DNA of 64,000 nucleotides from Limnephilus marmoratus (taxonomy: Eukaryota > Arthropoda > Insecta > Trichoptera > Limnephilidae). Below the pieces are notes generated by a model. It searched no databases, was not told the origin of the DNA, and saw only the letters and a list, made by a program, of their open reading frames with translations. The stretch covers positions 11,798,001 to 11,862,000 of the forward strand of contig OU862919.1 in assembly GCA_917880885.1 (NCBI GenBank), written 5' to 3'. A program made the position numbers and the translations under genes. Within the stretch, counting starts at the first letter, position 1. Every line of letters starts with the position of its first letter. Below, one piece after another: positions 31,038 to 42,633 of this stretch.

Positions 31038-31646
31038 TGTCTGTTTCCTCCAAAGGAAAAAAGTAATCATTTTCTTGCCTCTCTCTCATGTGACGTCTCC
31101 GTAGACCCCTACCAATACTACTTGCCGTGACGATAATTTTGAAAGTATGGGATATATAGCTACAAGAATAATTAAGTGTGAGTGAATTCCAAAAATTCAA
31201 AATTGTCAAATGTCAATGCGCTGATGGTTTTGCTTTTATTCTTAAACATATGATGCTGCAGCTTTTTCTTATACACTTAATAATCACAGTCTAAAATGAA
31301 ACAAATGGTGAACGTATGTCTGCACCCCCTCAAAGGGAACATATAATCATTATCGTACATCTCCCTCACACTAAGTAGTGGGTACTTTGGAGGAAACAGT
31401 CACACGTATTTTGTGTGTCTCAGCAATATTTAATTTGTAAGAAAGAGCTGCAGCATTGTCCACGTCCATTGTCAGCAGTCGAAAATGAGACAAATGGTGA
31501 ACGTATGTCTGCACCCCCCAAAGGAAACATACAATCATTATCACACATATCCTTCATACTAAGTAGTAGGTACTTTGGAGGAAACAGTCACACATATTTT
31601 GTGTATCTCAGCAATATTTAATTTGTAAAAAGAGCTGCAGCATTAT
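31037..31646. repeat. 189-bp tandem duplication with an inverted flank
   Basis: A unit starting aaaatgaaacaaatggtgaa (31293) recurs as aaaatgagacaaatggtgaa (31482), and both continue through ggtactttggaggaaacagt to agagctgcagcatt. An inverted piece of the unit (ctgtttcctccaaagg) lies at 31041-31056. I see no coding. Confidence 0.8.
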
Positions 31647-31649
31647 AGC

Positions 31650-31920
31650 GATAGGGAACGTATGTTTTTTGCCGTCACGGCACCGTAGTAGTGAATCGTC
31701 AGGGAAATTGTAAAAGCGCACATTGCGTGTGTCGCCCTTTTATGTCACTCCGTTGCATAAAAGCATGTGAAACCATAAATAATATGTCTAAACATATTTT
31801 ATGTATGTAATTAGGTAAAGTAAGTAAACGCTAGCAATCACTGTCTATGCACGACACGATCAATGTCATTAAATCAGAACATTGGTGTAAAAATGACATT
31901 TGCGGATTTTAACGGATAGA
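31650..31920. other. Gene-free stretch
   Basis: Nothing is supported here between the tandem repeat and the next transposon. Confidence 0.4.
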
Positions 31921-32339
31921 TAGCAATATATTGTATAGGGTGGTCCAACCAAAACGCACGATGTTAATAGTGAGTCACACCTTAATGTCAAGTTTTTTGC
32001 CCAACTTTATTTGACATTTCTTTGTCTCAGTCTTTGACAAATTCAACCATGGAGAGGTACACAATAAGGAACTCCAGTGAAAAATATTATGGCTTTAAAA
32101 AAATATGTTCATATAGACCAATAAATGCTGATTCTGAATATGTAAGTTTTATTTAATAATATTAAACGCAGAGTTTTTAAAATATTATTAAAAAGTCCAT
32201 TTTTAATCGGGTCGTAAAAATACGCCGTCAAGTCGGCATTATTGAAATTTTAGTGGTGACGTCACTGTTCGACGTGTCGTGACGTCACCGTAAAGTCATT
32301 GAATGGGAATGTATGATATGACACAAGCCATCGTATTAA

Positions 32340-33475
32340 TTTATTCGTTTATTCACATACTGTTTATAGAGATTTAGTTGTTGTGTTTATTGAAACATTA
32401 TTTAGGCCTAAATAATGTTTCAAAAATAAAGGTATCTCTTATTAGTTTATCTCTATTATTTAAAATATTCCAAAACTACTGCACAAAAAATAGTAATGCT
32501 ATATCTAGGGAGAATACTTCGAACAACGGAATTCAAAATGGCGGTAGTTGATCAGATGATTGCTCGATCCTATAGTAATTTTTCAGGAGTGATGACGTCA
32601 CACGATTCACCATACATACGGTGGTTTTCGGGGGTCTTGAAAAATTAAAACTTTGACTAATTATTTCTTTATTCGTTTATTTACATACCGTTTATAGAGA
32701 TTTAGTTATTGTGTAACTATTAAAACTAACTCTAAAAAAAAATACCGTTATTTAAGTTAAATATGGACCATCGGATAGAGGTATGCCATCGAAGCCGTGG
32801 CGAGCATTTGGCCGATATTTTGTTTCACACATAATTGTCATAGATCTTTCTATCATAATAAAAAAGATAAGATAATTCTCTGAAAACATTTTGTTTATTT
32901 ACAATTAACATCGTGCGTTATGGTTGAACCACCCCATACAATATATTACTATATATCTGCTACTTCTAGGGAGAATACTTCGAACAACGAAATTCAAAAT
33001 GGCGGCAGATGATCAGCTGATTGCCCGATCCTGTAGTAACTTTTCAGGAGTGATGACGTCACACGATTCACCATACATACGGTGGTTTTCGGGGGTCTTG
33101 AAAAATTAAAACTTTGACTAATTATTTCTTTATTCGTTTATTTACATACCGTTTATAGAGATTTAGTTATTGTGTTTATTGAAACATTATTTAGGCCTTA
33201 ATAGTTAAAAAAATAAAGGTATCTCTTATTAGTTTATCTCTATTATTGAAAATATTCCAAAACTACTGCACGAAAAAAATAGTAATGCTACTTCTAGGGA
33301 GAATATTTCGAACAACGAAATTCAAAATGGCGGCAGTTGATCGGCTGATTACCCGATCCTGTAGTAACTTTTCAGGAGTGATGACGTCACACGATTCACC
33401 ATACATACGGTGGTTTTCGGGGATCTTGAAAAATTAAAACTTTGACAAATTATTTTAACTATTAAAACTAACTCT
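32340..33475. repeat. Internal array of diverged units carrying TGACGTCA
   Basis: Three copies (from about 32491, 32953 and 33283) share ctagggagaatacttcgaac, aattcaaaatggcgg, gtgatgacgtcacacgattc and atacggtggttttcggggg. A second shared block (cgtttatttacataccgttt, then atagagatttagttat) lies between them. TGACGTCA occurs at 32593, 33054 and 33382, and twice more at 32257 and 32280. The 60-codon open frames over the array are translations of the repeat. Confidence 0.85.
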
Positions 33476-33534
33476 AAATATAAAAATGAAAATGCAATTA
33501 TTTTAGTTAGAAGGTCATTCATTAAAAAAAATGG

Positions 33535-33790
33535 ACTGGAGTTCTCTATTGAGCAGCGCGTGAAGATTGCGGAAGCGTTTTATGAAAATGGGCGTTGAAA
33601 TCAAAATGCATATCGTGCACTTCGTGAAGAGAGCTGAAGGATGAGATAATTCGGCGCATCAATGGCACTGAACCTCAATTATACCTCAGCGTCATTGAAA
33701 ATATGGACCATCAGATAGAGGTATGCCACCGAATCCGTGGCGAGCATTTGGCCGATATTTTGTTTCACTCATAATTGTCATAGATCTTTC
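33535..33790 (+). pseudogene. Tc1/mariner-like transposase remnant
   Basis: The N-terminal HTH-type text FSIEQRVKIAEAFYENGR is followed by a stop and NQNAYRALRE. It then jumps to a C-terminal end, INGTEPQLYLSVIENMDHRI and RGEHLADILFHT. The catalytic middle is deleted. A second C-terminal end lies at 32756-32820 (MDHRIEVCHRSRGEHLADIL). The relation to Tc1/mariner-type transposases with this HTH is from family memory. Confidence 0.65.
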
Positions 33791-34039
33791 TATCATGATA
33801 AAAAAATTAAGATAATTCTCTGAAATCTTTTTGTTTTGTTTACAATTAACATCGTGCGTTATGGTTGGACCACCCCATACAATATATTACTATATATCTG
33901 TTAAATTCTGGCAAAGAAAATTCGTAAAATGTGTTCAAAGAAGAATGTTTGATGAAAAATATGATGGTGATCGCTGGCATGGGGAAATCTTGAATTAGGT
34001 AATCCGACTTTATAGACAGAAAACCCCTTTGGATCATAA

Positions 34040-34395
34040 TATATGTATATATGGAGGTCTCGGATAGTGAAATCGATAACTTTACAATATCGGATCGATT
34101 GGCCTAACTACCAACGATTTTATTCCGTTTTCCCGAGCTTGGTCACACTGTTGATAACCAGATCGATATTGATTGGTAATAAATGAGAAATCGATATACG
34201 CTGGCAACACTGGTGGATACAGCTGTCTACGATTTTACATTCGTAAATGTCGAACGACTTCATAAAAATTTAAATTACGAAATAAACTGACAATTTCGAA
34301 TGAAAATACTAACTTTAATATGCATTTGCTCTTTGTTTGTACTTTTTGTGAATAAACGGGGATTCATTAGTTAATGAGGTCTTTAGTCATATTTC
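34040..34395. other. Gene-free stretch
   Basis: I see no supported feature; cgat-rich text near 34070-34200 is not clearly repetitive. Confidence 0.4.
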
Positions 34396-34399
34396 AACA

Positions 34400-34605
34400 T
34401 GTTCATGGAGTGAGGTGTGTCTAGATCGGATGTCCAGGACACAACCCCAGATTCCTACCCAACCCTTAAACTCTTTTCCTTCCTAGAATTCTCCTCTCCT
34501 TCCTTTCCTTAAAAAAACCCTCCACTCAGCATCCCCAAAGATGACATAGGTCCTGAGGGAAATTATTTTCCTCTGGGCCTCCTGGGTGGAGCTCATGAAA
34601 AAAAT
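34400..34605 (+). repeat. PB retroposon copy 9, 5'-truncated, short subfamily
   Basis: It begins gttcatggagtgaggtgtgt, continues through cagattcctacccaaccctt and ctccactcagcatcccc, and ends with the inner hairpin (ctgagggaaattattttcct) and an A-run (34599-34605). Confidence 0.88.
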
Positions 34606-34799
34606 AACGAGTGTGCTTTAGACCTACGACTGAAGTAAAACTTACTTTACTAACTTATATCTCACTCTCAACTTCCGTTCGCCTCGCCCGATCACACTTT
34701 TCATAACGCCCTTGTCACGCATTCACCAGCTTACTCCCTAAGTCAAGCGTGCGTAAAGATATTTTACTTAAAAAAAACACTTACGTTTCTCCAAGATCG

Positions 34800-35070
34800 A
34801 ACGGAATAAATTGGTGGCGTCTCCGATTTTGAAATCAGATGTAGATAGTAATTTTCCTCATATATTGAACGTCGAATGTGCAAAATTACGGTAAAAGAAA
34901 TCTCAAAATTTGACTTTTAGGAATATGAAAACGTGCCGGGGTAATTTTTCGAAATCTCATGTAAATAGTCATATTCCTCTTGTTTTGAAGGTTAAGGGCA
35001 CACAATTTTATCAATCTAGGAATAAAACTGTAGATTTGTGTAAAAATCAAACAAACCAAAATTAATGGAT
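34800..35070. repeat. Repeat D, copy 1
   Basis: Two diverged units contain gtcgaatgtgcaaaatta and aagggcacacaattttatca, followed by aggaataaaactgtagattt. They align with three units at 50480-50945. Unit length is about 110 bp. Nature unknown. Confidence 0.5.
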
Positions 35071-35409
35071 CGGGCTTTTCAAGAATGTTAAAGTCCACAG
35101 AGAAAAGAGGGACCCAAAAGTTATTTGTAAACCCAATGCTGTTTCATCCCGATAATGACCCGGTGACCCCATAACGTGGGGTCTACAAGTCTGACTTTAA
35201 TTTCTGAAACTGTGGAGAAAATATTGGTGAAAATAATCGATTGTTTCATAAGTGTGATATAAGAGATGGATTACAATTATTGAGACATAAAGAAGAAGAA
35301 AGAAGCAGAAAAAAATAACATTGAAGCCATTTTAAGACAAAACAGAAATTAATGCTCTTCCATTCTATTCACCATCTACTACACATTTTAAAAACTTTAC
35401 GACAAATTG

Positions 35410-35610
35410 TTTCACTGAATTCGAACATTTCGTCAAATTTAAAAGTAAAAATTCAAGATTTATGAAAGTTCCATTCAAGTTCTGTTATTATTTCACCATG
35501 GGCAGGTCCCTTCACAGATCTTGGATAGTGACCGAACTTGAATAGAACTTTCACAGAACTTTTATTTTCATTGTGAAATTTGAACGATTGCTCAAATTCT
35601 CTGAAACAAC
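35410..35610. repeat. Imperfect hairpin MITE-like repeat
   Basis: cgtcaaatttaaaagtaaaa and gaaagttccattcaagttc on the left mirror gaacttgaatagaactttca and tgaaatttgaacg on the right. Arms are about 75 bp with moderate identity. Confidence 0.5.
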
Positions 35611-37430
35611 TCTGTGTTAGTGTATTCATTTTATTTCATAACATATTTCTCTTGAACACTTTAGGTTTTTATTATCCTAAAAAGCATTTCAGTTTTGAAG
35701 ATAATATCTTAATATTTGTAGAGCCGAAATGGTAATTTACATGGATTTCCCTTGATAGAAAAAAAAATCGCATAATATGCTTTAAAATGATTAAAAATAC
35801 ATTTTTCCGTTATGTAACATGTTATAGGTATGAAAAATCACATTTAATCTTTAATTGCAACTTAGGCATTAGTCAAGAGATTTTCGTTCTATTTTAAACC
35901 AGTGTTTTTTTAAACACTATTTTTGCTAAATTAATCTCGTTTTTAGCGCGCTCACTCTAACATTCGTATTTCATATTTTCCTTCAAACCATCTTCTTCTT
36001 CCTTTTGAACGCTTAATACGGAACCTTAACCTTTTATGAATCTGGAGTTTATTACCAGCGAGACCCAGCTTCCCGCATTTCTACCGATTAATTACATATT
36101 TTCCTTTCAGTTCAAATTTTAAGTTCTTAAAAAATATATATGTTATTCTTGAGTATAATAACTCTAAATCGCAAAGTATGCTCTGAAAATTATTATAAAT
36201 ACTATACCTACGTAAATTACAAACGTTTTTTCTGTTATTTTACAAGCTACATGTTTGAAAAAATTCACAGTGTTTTTAACTGCTATTTTAGATATTTACC
36301 ACAAGATTTTTGCTCTCTTTTAAGCGAGTCGTACATTTTCACGTTTTTCGCTTACATATGATCGTTTTTTTTATAAGCGCGTTCCCTCTAACATTCGTAT
36401 ATATATATATCTCTCCTTCCTCTTCTTTTTAAGCGAGCCCTACCGGGCCCACTCATTGTGTTAAAAGGTTCGATAAAGGCTACATGAAACATACATTTAT
36501 CATTTCTTATTTAGTGACATTTTACGAAGATGTGACGATAAAATGTAAGACGACACAACCCCGGTTCTTGTGACAAATACAATATTTCATAAAAAAGACA
36601 TTTTTTGCGATTCATAAGCTAATAAAACTTCGAGAGCTTTTTTATTTAATCATCGAACACGCTTTCAGGTTACATCGGAGTTGATCCAATAACATAAAGA
36701 TTTTTTTGGAACGATTTCGAAACATGTCCCCATGTATCATGATAAATTTATTTGCTATTCAATATTTTTGTTGGGCTCGCGTATTCTTATTTTTACGTAA
36801 CCATTGAGTGAAATATTGCTATTTTCAGAAAATAATATTTTGCAATTTGCGAGAAATAATATTCTTTTCGAGGACTTAATAAAAATGTGTTTTCTGGTAT
36901 AAAAACACATTAATTGATTTTTTTCTTAACATGATAATCGGAAAAAGTAAAAGCACATCTTTAGCATCAATGCATGTGTAATTAGTTATATGTCAGATGG
37001 TTGTGTGGTAAAATTTACAGCTCAGAATCCAGAGATCACAGATCGAAATCAAAATTTTTATATAATGTATTACGTTCGTCACAGAGATACATATATACAA
37101 AAATACTCTGAATAAATGAGAAAAAAAAATTAACGTTGTGGTAAGAATGATATCAAATTTTAAATTACCATGTAGAATCTTTCTTCTTTGCCACAACCAA
37201 AATCAATGTCAATTAGCGTCCACTAAAAAACTCTGAAACTTTCCATGTTCCCTTAAAAAGATCAAATTTATGCTTCTCTCAACCATCTACGAATGTGGCC
37301 GGATTCTGGATATATTTAGCGATAGCCCTCGGAACTTGACAAAATTTGTTTAGTCGCTTAATGACTTCACCTGACTTGACTCAAGCTGTATGGTATTTTG
37401 TTGTTTGTTGTTGACATTTATCAAACATAT
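35611..37430. other. Gene-free AT-rich stretch with weak tandem relics
   Basis: I see no gene. Two similar pieces about 420 bp apart (agcgcgctcactctaacatt near 35945 and aagcgcgttccctctaacat near 36375, each followed by a cttcctcttctt-type run) suggest an old duplication. Short open frames here carry no recognisable domain. Confidence 0.4.
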
Positions 37431-37432
37431 CA

Positions 37433-37592
37433 TTTTATTTTCGTTATTTGTTTTTGCGTGTTATGCCATGTTGCGCTACCTCCTTCTTTAGCCAACGTTT
37501 CGGACAGCGTTGCAGTGTCCATCATGAGGGCAGATCCGGCAGATCATAACACCCCAAAAACAAATAACGAAAATACTTTTGGCCGTGAAAAT
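37433..37592. repeat. Penelope-like terminal hairpin (family C), short
   Basis: ttttcgttatttgtttttgc at the left is the inverse of aaaaacaaataacgaaaat at the right. The middle carries agccaacgtttcggacagcg and the inverse of the CTGATGA-type core (tccatcatgagggcag). It aligns with 11818-12062. Confidence 0.6.
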
Positions 37593-38065
37593 CTTAAAAC
37601 TTATATTGTTGGTACTTATTATTTGTACTTTTTATGTTAACCCTCTGTTTGTTGCATATGTTAATAAAATAAAATGTAGATAGATTACCGCTTTAAACTA
37701 AAATTGGAAATCGTGCCTTAACTCATATGCAATGTTTAGTTTCCAGATCTGGCGCCTAAGCAGCTGCCATCAACAACGCATTTGTATCAATTTTCATGTA
37801 ATGTTAGAACTGTCGTATTTCTACAATAGTCAACGTAACACATGTTAAAGTATAAAGTCTTGATCTTCTTAACGGAAACGTGTAACGTTACTCCTGAACC
37901 TTATTCTTGAATTACTCGTTCTCCTCGTTCATTTTCCAATCTAGTTTACAATGGTTTAACTTGCTCCGAGCAGGGAACTCTAACAAACAACAAAAAATAA
38001 TGAAGTTTCTTTTTTGATCTCGATTTCTTTGATCACAAGAGAAAACATAACAATGACTTTATACA
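37593..38065. other. Gene-free stretch
   Basis: I see no supported feature. Confidence 0.45.
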
Positions 38066-38305
38066 CATCAGTTGGGATGGAAATCCAAAAATCTTATCTA
38101 AGCAACGGCTTTCTGCAAAATCTTCACATATTTCGAATAGTTTCTTGTGTGCTAAGTGATTGTGCTAGAAGAATCATATCATCTGCGTAATTAATATGCA
38201 CATACTCCTTGAACATGGCAACCTATTTTTGTGTTATTAAACCTTTGAATTGTATATGCTGAAGATATCTGGAGGCATGCTTCCTCCTTGCCTTACGTCA
38301 CTTTT
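38066..38305 (-). pseudogene. RTE-type reverse-transcriptase palm relic
   Basis: Minus-strand text reads SDVRQGGSMPPDIFSIYNSK and, after a frame change, INYADDMILLAQSLSTQETI then RNM and a stop. The YADD catalytic motif and the RQG motif are the standard RT palm signatures. Stops and a frameshift show that it is dead. Confidence 0.7.
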
Positions 38306-39120
38306 TAAATCCAGACCACTTCAAGACATTTTCTCGTTGCTTGTGCCAAATTAAAAGAATCGCAAGGATTTGCTTTAGATCAGGGAACTTCTGGTCTCGA
38401 CCCCATTTTATAGAACTCAAATGACCGCGACCCCTACAAGGGGAGGGGGGGAGGGAAAATTGTAGGTGTAAGGAAAACACATAAAAAATAGATTTTTCAA
38501 TATACCCACTTAAATTTTCACATATTGTAAAAAGAATGTTTAACACGATGTTTGACATTTTGCTATTTTAATAAGCTTCGATATTCGCGGTTGAATTATG
38601 TCATTCTATTCTGGACTATCAATTAGTTTTTTGTTTTGAATTTCCACTCTTACAGAGATATGTGAATGAATAATAAAATAAAATATGTAGAAGTGAAAGA
38701 AGAATAAAACTGTGGTAGGTATTAAGACTCTAAAAGTTAGCATGGTAATTTTTGGATATTGCTGAAACATGGCGCACGAGAATTGAAACAGATTATTTTA
38801 AACATATATGTTACTAAGTAATCGTTCGATTAAGAAAAATTATATCCTTCAAATCTTTCTTTGCCCGGCGACCCCACAGTCGCGCCCCTTTAGTTGGGAA
38901 CCCTTTAGGGGTTGTCTTAATCACACTTTTCTAACAGAATTTAAATTACTCGAATCCTTACACATCAATCTGTCTCTTGATGAATCACATTTAGGAAGAT
39001 CAAATCCTTGTACTACTGTACCACCCACCATTAAATATTGCTTTTACTTTCCTAAATACACCCAGAATGTATTATATGTTAATATCAAAATATTTTTCAG
39101 GATTAAATAACATGTGTTCA
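38306..39120. other. Unassigned stretch with two GC-rich patches
   Basis: gaccgcgacccctacaagg (38422-38440) and cccggcgaccccacagtcgc (38863-38882) look like relatives, possibly ends of a degraded hAT-type element, but I cannot support this. No gene is visible. Confidence 0.3.
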
Positions 39121-39290
39121 CAATTATGGCCTCTGCGTACGAACTCTATGTAAAATTACTTTAAATAGACAATAAACAGTGTTAATTTCAAGCGACCTCC
39201 CAGGTAAGTATGGTCCTGTATTCATTAATTTTTAGGCAGCATCGCGTTCATTGGTCAAATCATTGTACATATATTTTCGTATCGGTGATC
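39120..39290 (+). mobile_element. LINE 3' UTR fragment
   Basis: It aligns in reverse with 22735-22860: aataaacagtgttaatttca, cccaggtaagtatggtcctg, and tggtcaaatcattgtacata. It contains a perfect splice-donor-like CAGGTAAGTAT at 39201-39211. No coding is retained. Confidence 0.5.
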
Positions 39291-39380
39291 AATAAACCGG
39301 AGGATGCAATTTTTAGCCATTAGTTGTTTTTAGTTGTTTGTCTGACTTGCAGTTTTTCTACATTTTAAAAATGTATTATA

Positions 39381-39430
39381 AGTTTGTACAGCGCCCTTCA
39401 GGTGATTTTTCACAAAAACGGCGCTATTTA
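39381..39430. mobile_element. Solo end of the PIF/Harbinger-type MITE
   Basis: TAAGTTTGTACAGCGCCC followed by aggtgatttttcacaaaa and acggcg matches the terminus of 18248-19347. The rest of the element is missing. Confidence 0.65.
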
Positions 39431-40060
39431 AATTATCCAAATATCATTATTATTATTTAGATTATAACAACAAACTACCTTGAACAATTTGGAATAGTAA
39501 ATGGCCAAAGATTCAAAAGATTTGAAACCTATATCCCATCTGATAAATAATCCAATGGGAGATTGGTGAAATAAGTGACAACAGAAGTCTCATAACTTCG
39601 AAACTTGCTTGAATTATTCTGCTGAAAGTTATTGGCTGATCTGCGAGATGAAAAACGCTCTGATAAAAGCCAATTTCCGACAGGAAAGGGTTTCAGAGGA
39701 AGCATAAGACCAGCGAGTTACTTCAGACATAATGAGAACCTGGGGATTGTTAAGATATACTCGTATGTTTATACACCCACCGAAGGCAATAAACGCACGA
39801 CACACACGTTAAATTAAGTTGTTTCTAACAAATATTATTAATTTATATTTAACATTTTTATCATAACTTTTGTGTAACTTCCTTAAAAATTAGTTATATT
39901 GTCCTGCTACCTGGTTTTGTCAAAAATTTTGTTTTCTTTGTACATTATTTTTCCTCGGTGACTTCTATATAATGATTAAATGAAGGAAGGAAATTTAATG
40001 AACGATTGAACGAAAAATTTCTTTGTTTTAAGCACCTAACTATAATTTATACATCGTGCC
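39431..40060. other. Gene-free stretch
   Basis: I see no supported feature. Confidence 0.45.
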
Positions 40061-40063
40061 ATA

Positions 40064-40398
40064 GGGCCTTCGTGGTCGAGGGGCAAGGTCAAGCAAGGGC
40101 AAGGACTCTCGGCTAGCTATCCGGAAGTCGCGGGTTCAAATCTCTTTTATTTTATTGATTTATGCTTTAACAATTGATTGATTCAAAATAAGGTATATTT
40201 ACGGTACGTACCAGGGTGGAAGATACTCGAGTATCGCCCTAGTGTAAGACCACCAATCGGAAATGAAACGTTGCTTAAAATTGCTTTTGGTGACTAGATC
40301 TGATAATTACCTTCAGCCTCACAGCATACTCCAATTGGGGATATCAAAGTCTCACGGGAGCGGTTAGGACTCTTGTGAGGTATAAGGCAAAAAAAAAA
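40064..40398 (+). repeat. tRNA-derived SINE (SINE-A), copy 2, near full length
   Basis: The head holds ttcgtggtcgaggggcaag and a good B box (gcgggttcaaatc at 40129-40141). The body includes gtaccagggtggaagatact, tgtaagaccaccaatcgg and ggtgactagatct. It ends ccttcagcctcacagcatac and an A-run (40389-40398). The middle block ggttcttcccatcttc found in copy 3 is absent, so it is internally deleted. Pol III transcription and LINE-driven insertion are expected for such a unit. Confidence 0.8.
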
Positions 40399-40431
40399 TT
40401 CGGCTATGTATTGGTTAATTTTTAATGTGAA

Positions 40432-40690
40432 TATCGCTCAAGGGTCCCAACTGCTCCAACTCCAGCCAGTGAGATTATGGTATACCCAATTAGAGTAGGT
40501 ATGTTGTGAGGCTGAAGGTAATGGGGGGGAGGGGAAAAAGAAGATGGGAAGAACCTGATTATTCCGATCTAGTCACCAAATACGCCTAAAACAATTCAAG
40601 CAATGCTACAATTCTAAATTATGGTCTTACACCAGGGCGATACTAACCGTAGCTTCCACTCTGGAACGTACCGCAAATATACCACATTTA
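40432..40690 (-). repeat. tRNA-derived SINE (SINE-A), copy 3, headless
   Basis: The antisense body shows ggaacgtaccgcaaatat, ggtcttacaccagggcgata, gatctagtcaccaaatacgc, and a complete middle (gggaggggaaaaagaagatg) followed by atgttgtgaggctgaaggta. The tRNA head and poly(A) are missing. It faces copy 2 with about 33 bp between, giving an inverted pair. Confidence 0.8.
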
Positions 40691-40702
40691 ATGTGTGAAA
40701 CT

Positions 40703-41016
40703 AATTTGGGATGCGGGAATGCGTACCGCCGCCCCGGGAACCTTTATTGAATAAGCAACGGTAGGTCACGACAAGTGGTTCGCTACGTTTGATGGTTTAG
40801 CAAGGGTGCCCGGGTTCATGGGGTGAGGTTTGTCTATGTCTTGGAGGCGGATGACCAGGACACACTGAACCCTAGATTCCTACCCACCCCTTAAACCCTT
40901 TTCCTTCCCAGAACTCTCATCTCCTTCCCTTAAAAAAACCCTCCACACAGCATCCCCAAAGATGACGTAGGGAAAACATTTTCCTCAGGACCTCCTGCTC
41001 ATGTAAAAAAAAAAAA
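40703..41016 (+). repeat. PB retroposon copy 10, short subfamily, near full length
   Basis: It runs from aatttgggatgcgggaatgc through agtggttcgctacgtttgat and cctacccaccccttaaaccc to an A-run (41005-41016). Part of the 3' inner hairpin is deleted (gacgtagggaaaacattttcctcagg), so only short arms remain. Similar gaaa-ctaat words lie on both sides and may be a target duplication. Confidence 0.9.
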
Positions 41017-41047
41017 GTTTTGAAATCTAATAATTTTTATTAATTTA

Positions 41048-41105
41048 CTGGTGCACGCCGGGATTTAAACCTACGTCTTCCGGATTGCTAGTCGAGAGCC
41101 TTAGA
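41048..41105 (-). repeat. tRNA-like SINE head fragment
   Basis: On the minus strand: ggctctcgactagcaatccg, then gtaggtttaaatcccggcg, i.e. a B box GGTTTAAATCC and text like the SINE-A head at 40064. No body follows. Confidence 0.5.
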
Positions 41106-42430
41106 AAACTTTGATCATTTCATGACTCCAGAGGTATCCTATCAATATCAATTTTGACCAGAAAAAAAATGAAATAATTATTTAATATTCAAATTTATTA
41201 TGTAATTATTATATTTTGTATAATTAAAAGCTATGCCTACAAACGAACGAACGGTATTCAAGGTTTTCCAGTTTAAATGTTTTTTTTTTCAGTACATAAA
41301 ACTATTAATTTGTTCCACAGTACAATATGCATAATATACATGTTTAATAATTATAATCGGTGATAACAGTACCTACACTGCTAATGAAGAACAGAAAAAC
41401 TTGGCAGAAAGTCGTAAAACAATTTTTTGACACTATCGCGAATACCTTCAAATAATTTAAAGGTATATCTAAAGACGTGCTGCGTAAGAAACGGTTTCGT
41501 TACCAAAATAAAATAGGACAGCCTTATCTTGAAAAATGTTGTAAACACTTCTAAATCAATGCAGAACCCCGCACTTATAATATTTCTAATAATTTACAAA
41601 TTAACATTAATCAGGATAGTGTTTCAAAGAACATTAAAAGGCAGTGAAGTTATTAATTATCAGAACTTCATTTTACATGAAATTTCAAAGCGGGATATCC
41701 ATCATATACATGACAAGTTAATTAAAATACTGGAAAATTGTTTACCTTCTAAGTTTTAAACTCCAAACACCACCGCTAGTGAAAAAAGATGCTGTCTTAT
41801 ATCTTCTTTATGAACGGCAAACAGTCACTAAGCACTAGGATTTCTTTTAAAGAAATGAACACCCACCTGTTAACGGAACAACCACAATTGACGAAAACAC
41901 GATATTTAACTGCCCTTAGAACGAAAGAAGGGAAACTGTCGACAATGCGCGCGACCGTGCCTTCCGGCGGCCGAAGGAAAACTGACTGCAAAGTATGGAA
42001 ACTCGAGCGCCTGGGTACTACTAGATTTTCGCGACCTCCTGCTCTCGTCTCTACTCCTGGTTGAAATTTTCGTCAATTGAAAAGTTTATCGGGAATTTTA
42101 CATACCAAATGACAAAATCAATGATGAAGAAAATGGGACGTTAATTAATCTCTCATTTCAATCTTAATTCTGGTTAAAACTGATAAGTTTTCACAATTCA
42201 CCGGTGTTAAGGAATTTTTTTGAAGTGAAAATTTTTTTAGCACCGTTCTGATTTGAAACTCGATGAAACGAGAGAGCGACACTGAAAAGAGACAAACACA
42301 TATATCTATAGGATTTAGCCTGCGAGAGAATGAGATAGAATGATCGGTCTCCTCTTTGTGCGGTGCTTCGTGGCCTCCCCATTATTGTCTACTTTAGTTT
42401 TCTGAAGGTTTCACTTCTACCGCGTGTTCA
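41106..42430. other. Gene-free stretch with two unassigned frames
   Basis: Plus-strand frames 41529-41759 (77 codons) and 41789-42064 (92 codons) show no domain that I recognise. The second overlaps a GC-richer patch (41930-42050). I do not call them genes. Confidence 0.35.
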
Positions 42431-42434
42431 CTAC

Positions 42435-42633
42435 ACATATTTTTTTTTCATCTCTGCAGATATTGACATTTAAGTGTGTAAGAAAGAGTACGAGGAAAAG
42501 AATTTCCAATTCCAAGTTCCATACAAAATGTATGAGGAGACAAATCCAACAAATAAAATATCATAAAAATCGGTCCAGCCGTTCTTGAGTTATAAATGGT
42601 GTAACTAACCCGACTTTGTTTTATATATTCAGA
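42435..42633 (-). mobile_element. Helitron 5'-end fragment
   Basis: On the minus strand it begins TCTGAATATATAAAACAAAG and continues gggttagttacacc, then aactcaagaacggctggacc. This is the 5' segment of lepidopteran Helitrons that I know well. A host A precedes TC. The 3' end is not found; 42435 is approximate. Confidence 0.7.

Larger units (their letters stand above)
31921..33900 (+). mobile_element. Tc1/mariner-like DNA transposon with duplicated right end
   Basis: The left end (atatattgtatagggtggtcc, then aaccaaaacgcacgatgtta from 31926) is the inverse of the right end at 33848-33894. A second right-end copy lies inside at 32900-32947, so the element seems to contain a tandemly duplicated segment. 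A transposase remnant is described separately. At about 1.98 kb it is inflated by an internal array (32340-33475). Confidence 0.75.

Noticed and set aside
32924..33437. Two similar 60-codon frames (MAADDQLIARSCSNFSGV type)
   Set aside because: They are translations of tandem repeat units inside a transposon; similarity reflects DNA repetition, not selection on protein.
38422..38882. hAT element between two gcgacccc-type patches
   Set aside because: The patches are similar but no TIR alignment, target duplication or transposase could be supported.
41789..42064. 92-codon plus-strand frame as a gene
   Set aside because: No domain, no start context or splice support, and the region is isolated; length is within chance for a locally GC-rich patch.
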